A DNA stretch of 64,000 bases from the NCBI GenBank assembly GCA_012728855.1, contig JAAYEH010000311.1:1-64000 (forward strand). The letters run 5' to 3'. The notes beneath the pieces were generated by a model. It worked only from the letters and a program-made list of their open reading frames with translations, was not told where the DNA came from and searched no databases. Positions 34,127-43,253 of the stretch are shown here, one piece after another. Source of the stretch: Rhodopirellula sp. GTDB taxonomy: Bacteria; Planctomycetota; Planctomycetia; Pirellulales; Thermoguttaceae. Numbering within the stretch: position 1 is the first letter of the stretch; every line of letters starts with the position of its first letter. The position numbers were made by a program, and so were the translations under genes.

Positions 34127-36364
34127 CTATTTCGATGTTGCGTCCCACCGCAGCACCGCGGAGAACCATGAATCGTCGTACAGCTTCTGCGGACGCTGGC
34201 GGCGGCTGCCGCGTGTCTGAAAATACATCTGCTCGAGAAACAGTTCATCGAGTATTGGTCCACCGTCCGCCGAGCGAGTCCGCGGCAGACGCGATTGGGC
34301 AAGGCGATGAAATTCGTTGGGTTCGCGGGTGGCAAGCAGTATCGCATAGTGCGTTCCGGACGGAGGCGTACAGCGGTAGGGGTCGCTGATCCGCGTCGCG
34401 CCGGCAGCCAGTCGCTGCTCGTCGATCAGCCCGTCGCCTGCCTGGTAGGGGAGCACCACCTGGATCTCCATGTCGGGATCGACAACAAGCACGGTCACGT
34501 AGGCCGGTTTTCCCGCCGCTTCGCCGTTGGCGGCCTCCAAGGCGAACAGATCGTCCTCGCGCATGACCAACGAGCCGGTTGCATCCGACCGCCACGGTTC
34601 CGTGTGGCGGATCTGCAGCGCATCGTCCAACTCCACGGAGAGCAGACGCAGATCGACCCGGAGATCCGAGCTGCGCCGAGCGGCCTGGCTGGCGGCAACG
34701 CGGATCAGGTTTCTCGCCCGAGCGATCCGACGGAGGTAATCGGCAATTTGCTCGGCTGCATCGACCGGACCCCGTAGATCGATCGGTCCCCATCCACCGC
34801 AGAGCGATTCGGGCACATCTCCCCGCGTTCGGCCGACACGCTGAGAAAGTGAAGCGATACCGATCGCCGGAAAGACGGCCGCATACGACCCGTCGAACCG
34901 GATTACCACGTCACAGGCTTCGTTTTCTCCGGTCCAGCGAAGCCATTGCGATTCGTCCAGACTCTTGGCCGATTCGATCCCTGCGCGGATCGCTTCAGGA
35001 ACCCCGGGCTCTCGGGGCAACAGCGGCGGACCGTCGCTCTCGTTTCCGGTCGCGCGGACCACTCGCACCCGCATCGAGAAATCGCCATGCTGATGGAATC
35101 GCTCCACGGCATATCCCTGGCGAAACGAGAAAGGAAGCGTCTGAGCGATTCTCTCTTGCCGCTGATCGTCCCAACGAAAAACCCTCCCTTCGGCCGTCGC
35201 GCCTTCGACCTTGTCGATTTCGAGCCAGCCGAGCGAGGTCTTTTGCAGTCCCGTTTTGCCGCCGGCGATCCAGTCGATCTGCTCCGGATTCTCGTACAGC
35301 TCAAAAAGCGAACCGGAGGTGATGCCAAACAGGCTTCCGGCGATCAGATTGGCGCGGCTGCGATCGTTGCCTGCCGGCTCGACACGCCAATAGGGTTTTC
35401 GGTCATAGGCTTCATCCACCCCGAGCACCGCGCCGCGAACCGTATCTTGGTTTCCCTCCAATTGCGGCGTTGGCGACTGAACAACCGCCTCTTGCCGGTA
35501 GCGGCCAATGACCGCGCTTCGCAACAGCTCGTAGGAGAGCGATGAGAGCGACGGCTGCTCGGCAAGCACGCGTGTGAGGAACCGCGTCAACAGACCGTGG
35601 CTACCGTCGCCGTCCCGATACTCCGGCTCCACCTCATTGGCGCGGCATGCGGAGAGGAAGACAACGTCGTCCGGCAGATGTTTCCGGACAATCCGGCGCT
35701 GAGCCCCGGATACCGGCAAGGCGGGCGAGAGACCGCGGTCGAGCTTGCGGATCTTCGTCGCCCCGCGGACGCCGGTGCCGGAATGGCAGCAATCGAGCAC
35801 AACCCAGACTCGCGACGGCGCCGCGGTGCGGATTTGCTCGAAAAGGCGATTCAGTTCGTCGTCGCGAATGTCCTCGTCCCCCCCCTGCTGTTGAGCATCA
35901 TAGGGAACAAGCGTTTCATCCAAGCCATCTTCCTCGTCGCAGTCGGGGTGCCCCTCTGGTTGGTCAGGCATCTGGGATCCGTGACCGGAGAAATGGAATA
36001 CTACTTGCGAAGGAACTATGGACACCATTGAGTGGGCATGCGCTCGTTCAGCGAGGCTGACCAATTCCTCTCGAATCCGCTGGCTGGTGGCCTGCCGGTC
36101 GGCGAGCGTTACGATGTCCTCCGACTGGAACTGGAACCGCTCGATCAGGAGTTGGCGCATCGCCCGCACATCGTTGACTGCCCCGTCCAACTGTTTTGCC
36201 GGTCCGAGGTTCGGGTATTGCCCTACCCCCACCAGCAGCGCAACCCGTGCCGAAGGTTCCACTGGACGAGTGCGATCAGCCACCACGGTGGCGGGCGGCA
36301 TGAGGCCGGCAAAGAGAATCAAGGCCGGCACGACATACGCTTCCGATTTGCGTCTTCCGCCCAT
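34127..36364 (-). CDS. Caspase-like (C14) peptidase with C-terminal DUF4384-like domain
   Basis: 745 residues from ATG at 36364 with GGAGG seven bases upstream; longer upstream frames are not protein-like. A signal peptide or anchor (YVVPALILFAGLMPPATVVA) precedes the peptidase domain: RVALLVGVGQYPNL, catalytic His128 in FHFSGHGSQ, and catalytic Cys193 in VLDCCHSGTG, followed by DDVVFLSACRANEVEPE. The p20 fold of bacterial orthocaspases is complete. The C-terminal 250 residues include DDLFALEAANG, YVTVLVVDPDMEIQVVLPY and HYAILLATREPNEF, a DUF4384-like domain. Both catalytic residues are kept, so it should be active. It precedes the sigma factor and kinase genes on the same strand. Confidence 0.9.
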   Translation of the reverse strand: MGGRRKSEAYVVPALILFAGLMPPATVVADRTRPVEPSARVALLVGVGQYPNLGPAKQLDGAVNDVRAMRQLLIERFQFQSEDIVTLADRQATSQRIREELVSLAERAHAHSMVSIVPSQVVFHFSGHGSQMPDQPEGHPDCDEEDGLDETLVPYDAQQQGGDEDIRDDELNRLFEQIRTAAPSRVWVVLDCCHSGTGVRGATKIRKLDRGLSPALPVSGAQRRIVRKHLPDDVVFLSACRANEVEPEYRDGDGSHGLLTRFLTRVLAEQPSLSSLSYELLRSAVIGRYRQEAVVQSPTPQLEGNQDTVRGAVLGVDEAYDRKPYWRVEPAGNDRSRANLIAGSLFGITSGSLFELYENPEQIDWIAGGKTGLQKTSLGWLEIDKVEGATAEGRVFRWDDQRQERIAQTLPFSFRQGYAVERFHQHGDFSMRVRVVRATGNESDGPPLLPREPGVPEAIRAGIESAKSLDESQWLRWTGENEACDVVIRFDGSYAAVFPAIGIASLSQRVGRTRGDVPESLCGGWGPIDLRGPVDAAEQIADYLRRIARARNLIRVAASQAARRSSDLRVDLRLLSVELDDALQIRHTEPWRSDATGSLVMREDDLFALEAANGEAAGKPAYVTVLVVDPDMEIQVVLPYQAGDGLIDEQRLAAGATRISDPYRCTPPSGTHYAILLATREPNEFHRLAQSRLPRTRSADGGPILDELFLEQMYFQTRGSRRQRPQKLYDDSWFSAVLRWDATSK

Positions 36365-36662
36365 GCCTGACCTCCCGAACCTGTCGACTCGCCTTGTGTG
36401 GCCCCCACCCGTTTTATCGTAGTCGAGCCTGGAAGCGGACACCGCCAAGACGCGAAAGGCACAGAGATGGCTCAGATTCCAAAACGGCGGCGGAATCGTT
36501 GGGACCGATGCCGAGCGTACCAGTGCCGCTTGGCGGGGGTGCCGGTGTGGCGTCGTTTGCGTCGTCCGTCTGGCATGACAAGCTCCTTCCACCGAGCAGG
36601 TCGAATCGCATGTCTCTACCTTTCTCATGACCGGACGGCCGCAGATCCCGACCTCCTTGGGT

Positions 36663-37673
36663 CTATGCGTTTTGCTGTTCTTGCACCGGACCGAAATGCT
36701 CGCCCCACTCGGCCGCCAGCTTCTTGCCCAATTCAAGCAATTGCCGCTGCTCGTCGTCGGAAAGCGGTTGGAAGTTTTTCACCATCTCGACGTTGTGACG
36801 GATCTGTTCGGCGCTATGGACCCCCAGATCGGCCGTGGCGACTCCGGGCAAACTCAACGCATAGCGCAGCGCGGCCGGCACGTGCTCCTCACCGATTTGC
36901 GGACCCTTGACGACCTTATAGTTCATGCCCGTCACGCCGCCGTACACCTTCATGGCCACAATCCCGACATTGTGCTTTCGGGCCGCCGGCAACACGCGTT
37001 CCTCAAAGTTGTAGGTATGACGGTCGACCGGATTGACGGCCACCAGCAGCACGTCCACCTCGCCGCTCTCGATAAACTCCGGAAAACGCGAAGGGATATT
37101 GTGGCCGGAAATACCGACGAATCGGCACTTGCCGGCTTGTTTCTGCTTGAGCAGCCAGGTGAAGACGCCTTCGGGATCCATCGCGCCTTTGATATCGAGG
37201 TTGCCCAGGCCGTGGTAGTAGAGCAGGTCGATGCACTCGGTCTTGAGGTGCCGGATCGATTGAGCCAGCGATCGTTCGGCCTCCTCGATCGTATTGGCGA
37301 AGACCTTGGTGGAGAGAAAGACATCTTTGCGGCGCTTGCCCAGGGCGAGCCCCACGCCCTCCTGGGAATTGTTGTATCGCTCGGATGTGTCAACTGCATT
37401 GACCCCCTCGTCCAGCGCGATGTTGACCAACTCGGCGATCTTCGGCGGCGGAAAACTGCCGCAGGGGGCCGTTCCTAAGGTGAACAACGTGACGGGTACG
37501 TTCGTCCGACCCAGCACGCGGCGCGGAATTCCGTCAGGGATCCCGGACGTGGTCGGCTCAGCCGACGCCATCGTGGCCATCGCCGGCGTCCCTAGAACGA
37601 CCGCCGTGGCAGTCTGTCCCGTGCGGCGGACAAAGGATCGGCGCGAGAAAATGCCTCTGTTGGATTCAGTCAC
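36663..37673 (-). CDS. Aldo/keto reductase with Tat leader
   Basis: 336 residues from GTG at 37673, where GGAGG lies seven bases upstream. The leader SRRSFVRRTGQTATAVVLG is Tat-like. AKR barrel: GVNAVDTSERYNNSQEGVG holds the catalytic Asp and Tyr, VFLSTKVF the Lys, and IDLLYYHGLGNL the His; GISGHN follows. An NADPH-dependent oxidoreductase of sugars or aldehydes, probably exported folded. It lies between the caspase-like gene (298 bases) and a ceramidase-like gene (123 bases). Confidence 0.88.
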   Translation of the reverse strand: MTESNRGIFSRRSFVRRTGQTATAVVLGTPAMATMASAEPTTSGIPDGIPRRVLGRTNVPVTLFTLGTAPCGSFPPPKIAELVNIALDEGVNAVDTSERYNNSQEGVGLALGKRRKDVFLSTKVFANTIEEAERSLAQSIRHLKTECIDLLYYHGLGNLDIKGAMDPEGVFTWLLKQKQAGKCRFVGISGHNIPSRFPEFIESGEVDVLLVAVNPVDRHTYNFEERVLPAARKHNVGIVAMKVYGGVTGMNYKVVKGPQIGEEHVPAALRYALSLPGVATADLGVHSAEQIRHNVEMVKNFQPLSDDEQRQLLELGKKLAAEWGEHFGPVQEQQNA

Positions 37674-37726
37674 AGTAAAGCCTCCGCATAGGGGTAGGTT
37701 TGTATTGCTTGTCGACACGCGGCTTG

Positions 37727-37752
37727 TACGTCACGCTTTCTAGCCTGACGTA
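37727..37752. repeat. AGCCTGAC palindrome, copy 3
   Basis: TACGTCACGCT and AGCCTGACGTA pair at 10 of 11 positions around TTCT. It lies in the gap between the ceramidase-like stop and the aldo/keto reductase start. Confidence 0.6.
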
Positions 37753-37796
37753 CTCTGAGAATTCTAAGGGAGAGCCTCCCCGCCGTCCATCGGCGG

Positions 37797-39065
37797 CTAC
37801 TTCGAGCCTTCCGCAGACGGCTTGGCTGAAGTGTTCCCCAACCTGTTATGCAGTTCGTGGACTTTACCGACGATGCGTTCTTCCAGCGTCGGTTTCCAGG
37901 GGCAGCACTGGGCCTCGTAGCCACCCTCTTCGAGAACGCGGGCGCTGGCGATATAGTCGTCATAGGAATTGGAGTAGCCCGCGACCCAGATGGCGGGGCC
38001 GCCTTCTTCGGCGAGTTCGCGTTTCAAACGCAAGGCGTAGTCCACTACGACTTCTTGTCCCAACGCCACAATCGCCAACCCATCGCCGAAGCGAATGATC
38101 TGGACGGGATAGGCGCAGTCGGGACGATTCGGCGTGGCCGATTCCAGATTGACCATTTCCAACACGCAACGGAGCGGACCGGCAAGCGGTCGCTGATGCA
38201 GCGGGGTGCGTTGTCCAACTTCCAACGCCGCTTCCACCGCTGTGGCCAGCGAACGGCCGTGCTTCTTGGCGTAGTCGAGTTCGCTGCGGGGGTAGGGATT
38301 CTGGTCCGCGCTGCAGCCCATCAGGAACATCGCGGTGGCACCGGGATGATCCTTCTCGAAGTATTCCTGCGCGTAGCCGGCGTAGTCGCCAAGCCAACGG
38401 AGGAAGCCCATCGTGGTGTTGTGGCAGGTGTAGCCGAACAACATGGCGCGAAGTTCACCGCCGGCGCCGGCAACGCGGAGAACGGGCACCGTATGATCGA
38501 CCGGCCCATCGGGATTGGGATGGTTGCGGTAACCGTTCGCGGTCGGAGTGCGGCGATTCATGGCAAACCCGCAGCGGGCCCGGCAGTACGAAAGCGATGC
38601 CGGTTGAATCTGCTCGATCGCTTTGCCCACCAGATCGACCAGCGTCACCGTCAGCGAGTCGAAATAATCCTTGGCTTCATCGCGCCCGTAGGCGGGCCCG
38701 CAATGCGTGTGCGACGCGTTCATCAGCAGCGCCTCCGGCGGCAACTGATACTTCTGCTCGACCTGCTCGGCAACGGCGGTCCGCAGCCGATCGATCACTC
38801 CAATGAGATCCATCGAGAGGATCACGACGCGGTTGCCATCGGCGTCTTCAATAGCCAGCGCCTTGGCGAAAAGATCCTGCTCGGTTCCTTCGGCCGGATC
38901 CTTTCTCCCCGCGTACCCGGCCATCCGCAGCGGGATCTGGGGCGTAATCACGGCAGACGCCACACCGGCCTTCCACGGCGGCGCGGCAGCTTGATCCTCG
39001 GCGGCACGGGCTGACACGGCCGGAAGCACCGCCAACAACAAACAGAGTGCGAGGTTTCTCATCAT
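37797..39065 (-). CDS. Neutral/alkaline ceramidase N-terminal-domain protein, exported (second copy)
   Basis: 422 residues with a signal peptide (NLALCLLLAVLPAVSARA). Fold markers: WKAGVASAVITPQIPLRMAGYAGR, VVILSMDLIG, NASHTHCGP (zinc ligands), GYTCHNTTMGF, MFLMGCSADQNPYPR. The double ATG at 39065/39062 has AGGAGAG upstream. Compared with the copy at 13232 the metal-site order is the same but the linkers differ, so they are old paralogues. Substrate unknown. Confidence 0.87.
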   Translation of the reverse strand: MMRNLALCLLLAVLPAVSARAAEDQAAAPPWKAGVASAVITPQIPLRMAGYAGRKDPAEGTEQDLFAKALAIEDADGNRVVILSMDLIGVIDRLRTAVAEQVEQKYQLPPEALLMNASHTHCGPAYGRDEAKDYFDSLTVTLVDLVGKAIEQIQPASLSYCRARCGFAMNRRTPTANGYRNHPNPDGPVDHTVPVLRVAGAGGELRAMLFGYTCHNTTMGFLRWLGDYAGYAQEYFEKDHPGATAMFLMGCSADQNPYPRSELDYAKKHGRSLATAVEAALEVGQRTPLHQRPLAGPLRCVLEMVNLESATPNRPDCAYPVQIIRFGDGLAIVALGQEVVVDYALRLKRELAEEGGPAIWVAGYSNSYDDYIASARVLEEGGYEAQCCPWKPTLEERIVGKVHELHNRLGNTSAKPSAEGSK

Positions 39066-39113
39066 CGTCTCTCCTGTGGCTTTCTCGTTAACGATCAGGG
39101 TGGCGGGAGCGGT

Positions 39114-39220
39114 CTGAGAGGCTGTCCGGAAACGGGGACAGGCACCCTACATCTTGTACAAGGACGCGACCGAAAACACAACATCCGGGAGCCAGTCCCC
39201 GTTTCCGGACAGCCTCTCAG
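39114..39220. repeat. Dispersed palindrome, GGGGACAGG family, copy 4, carrying a gene stop codon
   Basis: Perfect 26-bp arms (39114-39139, 39195-39220) that include the GGGGAC/GTCCCC core. The minus-strand stop TGA of the neighbouring gene (39217-39219) is the outermost part of the right arm. Confidence 0.88.
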
Positions 39221-40623
39221 CGGTCGCAGTCGAACAGGGGCAATTTGGCCTGCGGTCGGTGACGAATCTGCCACAGCCGAAGCAAGGCGAGCATGAACGT
39301 GTCACCGTTGGTGACCGCCTCATAATGGTCGTGAAGATGGGAGGCTTTCGGCAGGGGGCAGTTGTCGTCGAGAAAGAACCGAAGGCCCTTCTCGGCAAAA
39401 TCGGCGGCGCCGCCGAGGTATTTCTGCTCGCCGGACAACTCGTAGGCGTTGAGCATCAGATGAATGGCGCTGCCCATCGTGCCGGGCCAGAGGGGTTCGC
39501 CGAGCGTGATTTCTCGCTGGAGATAAAGGTCGGCCGCTTCCAGGACGGCCCGTCGATAGACATCCCGTTTTACCTGGCGGTAACGGAGCATCCACACGTT
39601 CGCTTGGCCCGCCAAGGGGCTGCCGCCGTAGGCGTTGGACCAAAGATTGCCGCCCCCGCTGCCGCCGTAAGCTTTGGCGAAAATGTCGTCGTTGGTTGCG
39701 GCCACCTCGCGCAGTCTGCCGGCCACTTCCGTGGGCGTCTTGGCGGCGGCGTTGCCCAGCGAGACGGCCAGCGAGAGGTCGTAGTTTCGCCGGCCACCTT
39801 GACGTTTGGAGCCACCGGTCAAGTAGCCCCCTTCGTGGAGACGTGCCCGCTCCAGGCCGTCGAGCACCGTGAGAATTGCGTCAAGAAAGACATTATCTTT
39901 GGTCTTTTCGTATGCCGTCGCCCAGGTCTCGATGTAGAAACCGCCGTGGCGCGCATAGGGCGCCTCGGTCCCCGGGCCATGCGAATCGATTGCCGCATGG
40001 CGGGAAAAGTCGCCGGTTGTCTGATCGCCGATCTGGTGCTCCCACAACCCCAGGGCAAAGCGGCGGCACGACTCGGGCGCCAATGGCCAACTCCGCTCCC
40101 ACAACAGCCACGGTCGATAGAACTCATGGGTCTTTCCCGACGGCTTGTCGATGGGCTTCTCCGTGCGGAAATCCCATCCCGCGTGTTCGCCCCACCAGAA
40201 GAGGCCCGTGGCCGGACTCTGGCAATGCTTCAAAAAGAACGCGAGCGAACGGTCCGCTTCATTGGCGTAACGAGACTCGCCGGTGAAATCGGCCAAGGCG
40301 TAGAGAACCTGATAGAGGTTTTCGCAGTGCTGCGGATTGCCGCCGGCGAGCATGCGGTCGTGCGGGCGAACGCCCCACAATTCGCGAGGGATGGCTTCGA
40401 CGTTCTCGAGTGCCTCGCCCTCAAGCAACCGCATGGTCCCGCGATCCAATGCCTCGGCGAAAAGCGGTGACGGCTCACTGCCGTAGATATCGCGGCCATG
40501 AGCGATCATCGCATCGGCATACGAGCGCACGATCTTCAGGTAGTCGGGCGGCTCGTCGCCCTCGATGATCGAACTGGTGCAGAGGGCGGTCCATACAAGG
40601 CAGGCGGCCAACGGGCGTCGCAT
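39217..40623 (-). CDS. Exported (alpha/alpha)6-barrel-like protein of unknown substrate
   Basis: 468 residues from ATG at 40623 with GGGAG upstream and a signal peptide (RRPLAACLVWTALCTSSI). The sequence is rich in six-hairpin-type repeats: YQVLYALADFTGESRYANEADRSLAFFL, GFYIETWATAYEKTKDNVFLDAIL and MLNAYELSGEQKYLGGAADFAEKGL. These are typical of toroid glycosidases and uronyl hydrolases or lyases, but the family cannot be named from sight. Its stop codon lies inside a palindromic repeat. Ends with the conserved-looking HYEAVTNGDTFMLALLRLWQ. Confidence 0.75.
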   Translation of the reverse strand: MRRPLAACLVWTALCTSSIIEGDEPPDYLKIVRSYADAMIAHGRDIYGSEPSPLFAEALDRGTMRLLEGEALENVEAIPRELWGVRPHDRMLAGGNPQHCENLYQVLYALADFTGESRYANEADRSLAFFLKHCQSPATGLFWWGEHAGWDFRTEKPIDKPSGKTHEFYRPWLLWERSWPLAPESCRRFALGLWEHQIGDQTTGDFSRHAAIDSHGPGTEAPYARHGGFYIETWATAYEKTKDNVFLDAILTVLDGLERARLHEGGYLTGGSKRQGGRRNYDLSLAVSLGNAAAKTPTEVAGRLREVAATNDDIFAKAYGGSGGGNLWSNAYGGSPLAGQANVWMLRYRQVKRDVYRRAVLEAADLYLQREITLGEPLWPGTMGSAIHLMLNAYELSGEQKYLGGAADFAEKGLRFFLDDNCPLPKASHLHDHYEAVTNGDTFMLALLRLWQIRHRPQAKLPLFDCDR

Positions 40624-40895
40624 GGCGGATGTCTCCCGGCGGGTTGGCGAGGTGGGTCCGCCACCATTTTGACACACCCGTGCCAATAGTCAACGCAACG
40701 GCGTCCTTGGCATGGCAAGCAGGCGGGTGGCTGATTGATTTCCGCCGGCGGGTCGGGTACTACTTATATGCCCGGCGAACGTACGGCTCGTCGAGGTAGC
40801 CAAGACAACGGTCCACGGCGCCCTGAAAGTCCACGATTTACCGGATCTCGTTGGAATGATTGACACGAAACTGACCATTTTGGAGCCCGGCGACG

Positions 40896-41297
40896 ATGGC
40901 TGAAAACGAACCGTCCTATGCCCGTGGAGCGGTCCATGGAAACGTACTTGTCATCACGGTCATGGTCGAACAACTCCGCGATGCCAACACTTCCTACGCG
41001 TTGCGCGATGAGATGCTTCGGCTCGTCGAGGAGGCGAAGACCAACCGGGTTATCATCGATCTGAAAAATGTCGCCTTCCTGGGCAGCATCGGGCTGCTGG
41101 CCCTTTTGGCTGTGCGGCGGCGGTTGGAGGGGGGCCGGATCGTGATCTGCAACATGTCCTACGCGATCCGCAGCGTCTTCGATCTCTGCCGATTGATCGC
41201 GGAGGGGCCTTCCGCAACGGCTCCTTTCGAAGCCGAGTCGTCGCTCGATGCGGCCCTGGACCGCCTTTCCAAGGAGAGCCCGACTGGCAAGAAGTGA
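40896..41297 (+). CDS. STAS-domain protein (anti-anti-sigma factor type)
   Basis: 133 residues. The STAS fold is shown by VLVITVMVEQLRDANTSYALRDEM and RVIIDLKNVAFLGSIGLLALLAV; Ser64 in LGSIG is the residue phosphorylated by anti-sigma kinases in SpoIIAA-type proteins. No partner kinase adjoins. It is convergent with hemC, 19 bases from it. It could signal to an anti-sigma factor or to phosphatases elsewhere. Confidence 0.87.
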   Translation: MAENEPSYARGAVHGNVLVITVMVEQLRDANTSYALRDEMLRLVEEAKTNRVIIDLKNVAFLGSIGLLALLAVRRRLEGGRIVICNMSYAIRSVFDLCRLIAEGPSATAPFEAESSLDAALDRLSKESPTGKK

Positions 41298-41316
41298 CGT
41301 GGAAGCCTGGTCTGGG

Positions 41317-42315
41317 TCAATCGCCACCTTCTTGCCGCAATGGCCGCAAGACCGGAGACGCGTCACGCCCAGCCTCTTGCCGACCGGAGCGAATCAGTTC
41401 CGCGGCGCCTTGACGAATGAGTTCTTCGGCGACTCGCCGTCCCAGGTCTTCCGCAGCCGCCGGTTCACCAGCCAGCGCGATCTGCAAGCGGCGGGTTCCA
41501 TCGCGATCGAGAACGCGGCCGGTAAGAAGAAGCGAGTCTTGCTCGACCCTGCCCCAAGCGGCGATGGGCGCAAGACAACCGCCCTCAAGCATGGCCAGCA
41601 TCGCTCGCTCCGCCCGGACCGCTGCGTGCGAGGCGGCGTCGTCGAGCGCGGCGAGCGCGCTGCGCGTGATCTCGTCATCGGTGCGCGTTTCCAGGCCGAG
41701 CGCGCCCTGCCCGACCGCCGGAAGACTGATCGAAAGGGGCAGCAGTTCCGTGATACGATCGGCCAGTTCCAGCCGGCGGAGTCCGGCCTCGGCCAGTACA
41801 ATCGCGTCGTAGTCGCCCGCGTCGACTTTGCCAAGACGTGTATCGACGTTGCCGCGGATTTCCCTGGTTTGGAGGTCCGGCCGGTGGTAGAGCAGTTGAG
41901 CACGGCGGCGAAGACTGCCGGTGCCGACCACGGCGCTGGGCGGCAATTGCGCCAGCGTGGTTCCGTCGCGCGAGACCAAGGCGTCGCAGACCGGCGCCCG
42001 CTGGGGCACCGCGGCCAAACAGAGCCCCGCGATGGGTTCGGTCGGCAAGTCCTTCAGACTATGGACGGCCAGATCGACCTGGTTTTCCAGCAAGGCCCGC
42101 TGAATTTCTTTCGTAAACACGCCCTGGGCGCCGATCGACTCCACCGGCCCTTGTTGCTGGACGTCGCCACGGGTGACGATCGGAACGAGTTCGACGTCGA
42201 CGCCCGCCTCCGCCAGCCGGGCGGCGACCCACTCCGCCTGCCATCGTGCCAAGGCGCTGCCGCGCGTTCCGATTCGAAGACGGGGTCGGGAAACCATCGT
42301 ATTGATCACGCCCAT
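41317..42315 (-). CDS. hemC: Hydroxymethylbilane synthase (porphobilinogen deaminase)
   Basis: 332 residues from ATG at 42315. A TTG at 42336 overlapping the comF stop as TTGA is a possible coupled start adding seven residues. Family motifs: LRIGTRGSALARWQAEWV, LAVHSLKDLPT, GTGSLRRRAQLL, IRGNVDTRLGK and the dipyrromethane cofactor Cys in EGGCLAPIAAW. It joins four porphobilinogen units into hydroxymethylbilane for heme and other tetrapyrroles. Haem synthesis fits the di-haem protein at 53823. No other hem gene is linked. Confidence 0.95.
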   Translation of the reverse strand: MGVINTMVSRPRLRIGTRGSALARWQAEWVAARLAEAGVDVELVPIVTRGDVQQQGPVESIGAQGVFTKEIQRALLENQVDLAVHSLKDLPTEPIAGLCLAAVPQRAPVCDALVSRDGTTLAQLPPSAVVGTGSLRRRAQLLYHRPDLQTREIRGNVDTRLGKVDAGDYDAIVLAEAGLRRLELADRITELLPLSISLPAVGQGALGLETRTDDEITRSALAALDDAASHAAVRAERAMLAMLEGGCLAPIAAWGRVEQDSLLLTGRVLDRDGTRRLQIALAGEPAAAEDLGRRVAEELIRQGAAELIRSGRQEAGRDASPVLRPLRQEGGD

Positions 42316-42332
42316 TTTCTCGGGTCCGCCGC

Positions 42333-43148
42333 TCAAACGGCGTCGTCACTTTCCGCCCTCGCCACGACGGCGACGGCCACCATGTCCGCTCCCGCCCGCC
42401 TCAAAACGCTCGCCGCCTCGCTGGCGGTCGCCCCAGTGGTCAGAACATCGTCGACCAGCAGAACTCGTGCCCCCTGTACATCACACGCGGCGCCGACTTC
42501 AAACGCTCCGCGGACGTTGTGGAAGCGTTCGCCGGGCGCCAGGTCGGGCTGGAGGCGGGTATTGCGGCGGCGGCGGAGTAGTCTGGGCGCAAAGGCCGTT
42601 CCCAGGCCGCGTGCGATCTGTTCCGCCAGAAGCTCCGGGCTGTTCGTCTTTCGCATCGCCCGGCGGAACCAGTGCATGGGTACCGGAGCGACCCACTGCG
42701 GGCGGAGTTGCGTCAGCTTTTCCTTACGCCGCAGCACCAGCAGTTGGCCCAGGGCACAAGCCAGCGGTTCTCCGCTGGGCCGTTTCATTTTCAGTACCGC
42801 TGAGCGAAGCTGATCGCGGTAGACTCCCAGCGGCACCACGGTGTCGAAATGGAAACGCCGCCCACGACAGCCGACACAGGGGGCCATGGCGGAAGTCCCC
42901 GAAGGGACCGGGGCTCCGCATCGATCGCAACCGACCCATTCCGCGGGGCCCATCGCCTCAACGCAATCGCCGCAGAGAAGCGGCCTGTCCGCAGGATGCT
43001 CGCAGCCCAGGTCGACATCGCAACACGCGCAGCGAGGCGGAAAGAGAAGATTCACGCCAGCCGCGGCCCAATCGGTCGAGGCCCGCCGCAGCCCCCGCGC
43101 CGCACGCCGCCAGGCTTGCCTGAGCAGTGGTTGCTTTGCAGAGGTCAT
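42333..43148 (-). CDS. comF: ComF family phosphoribosyltransferase-like protein
   Basis: 271 residues from ATG at 43148. An N-terminal zinc-finger-like region (CACCDVDLGCEH, LCGDCVEA, CDRCGAPVP, CVGCRG) precedes a phosphoribosyltransferase fold with the PRPP loop VLLVDDVLTTGAT. ComF proteins help DNA uptake in naturally competent bacteria; in many others the role is unproved. Its stop lies 18 bases before the hemC ATG, so the two genes are probably cotranscribed. Confidence 0.88.
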   Translation of the reverse strand: MTSAKQPLLRQAWRRAARGLRRASTDWAAAGVNLLFPPRCACCDVDLGCEHPADRPLLCGDCVEAMGPAEWVGCDRCGAPVPSGTSAMAPCVGCRGRRFHFDTVVPLGVYRDQLRSAVLKMKRPSGEPLACALGQLLVLRRKEKLTQLRPQWVAPVPMHWFRRAMRKTNSPELLAEQIARGLGTAFAPRLLRRRRNTRLQPDLAPGERFHNVRGAFEVGAACDVQGARVLLVDDVLTTGATASEAASVLRRAGADMVAVAVVARAESDDAV

Positions 43149-43253
43149 GGCCGGATGGGGGTTGGGAAGATAATGGAGAGTTAAGAGTCCGGAGTCGAGA
43201 GCCAAGCGAATGGTTGGTTTCTTTCGCCGATGCACAGCGGCGGGCCGCGGCCA

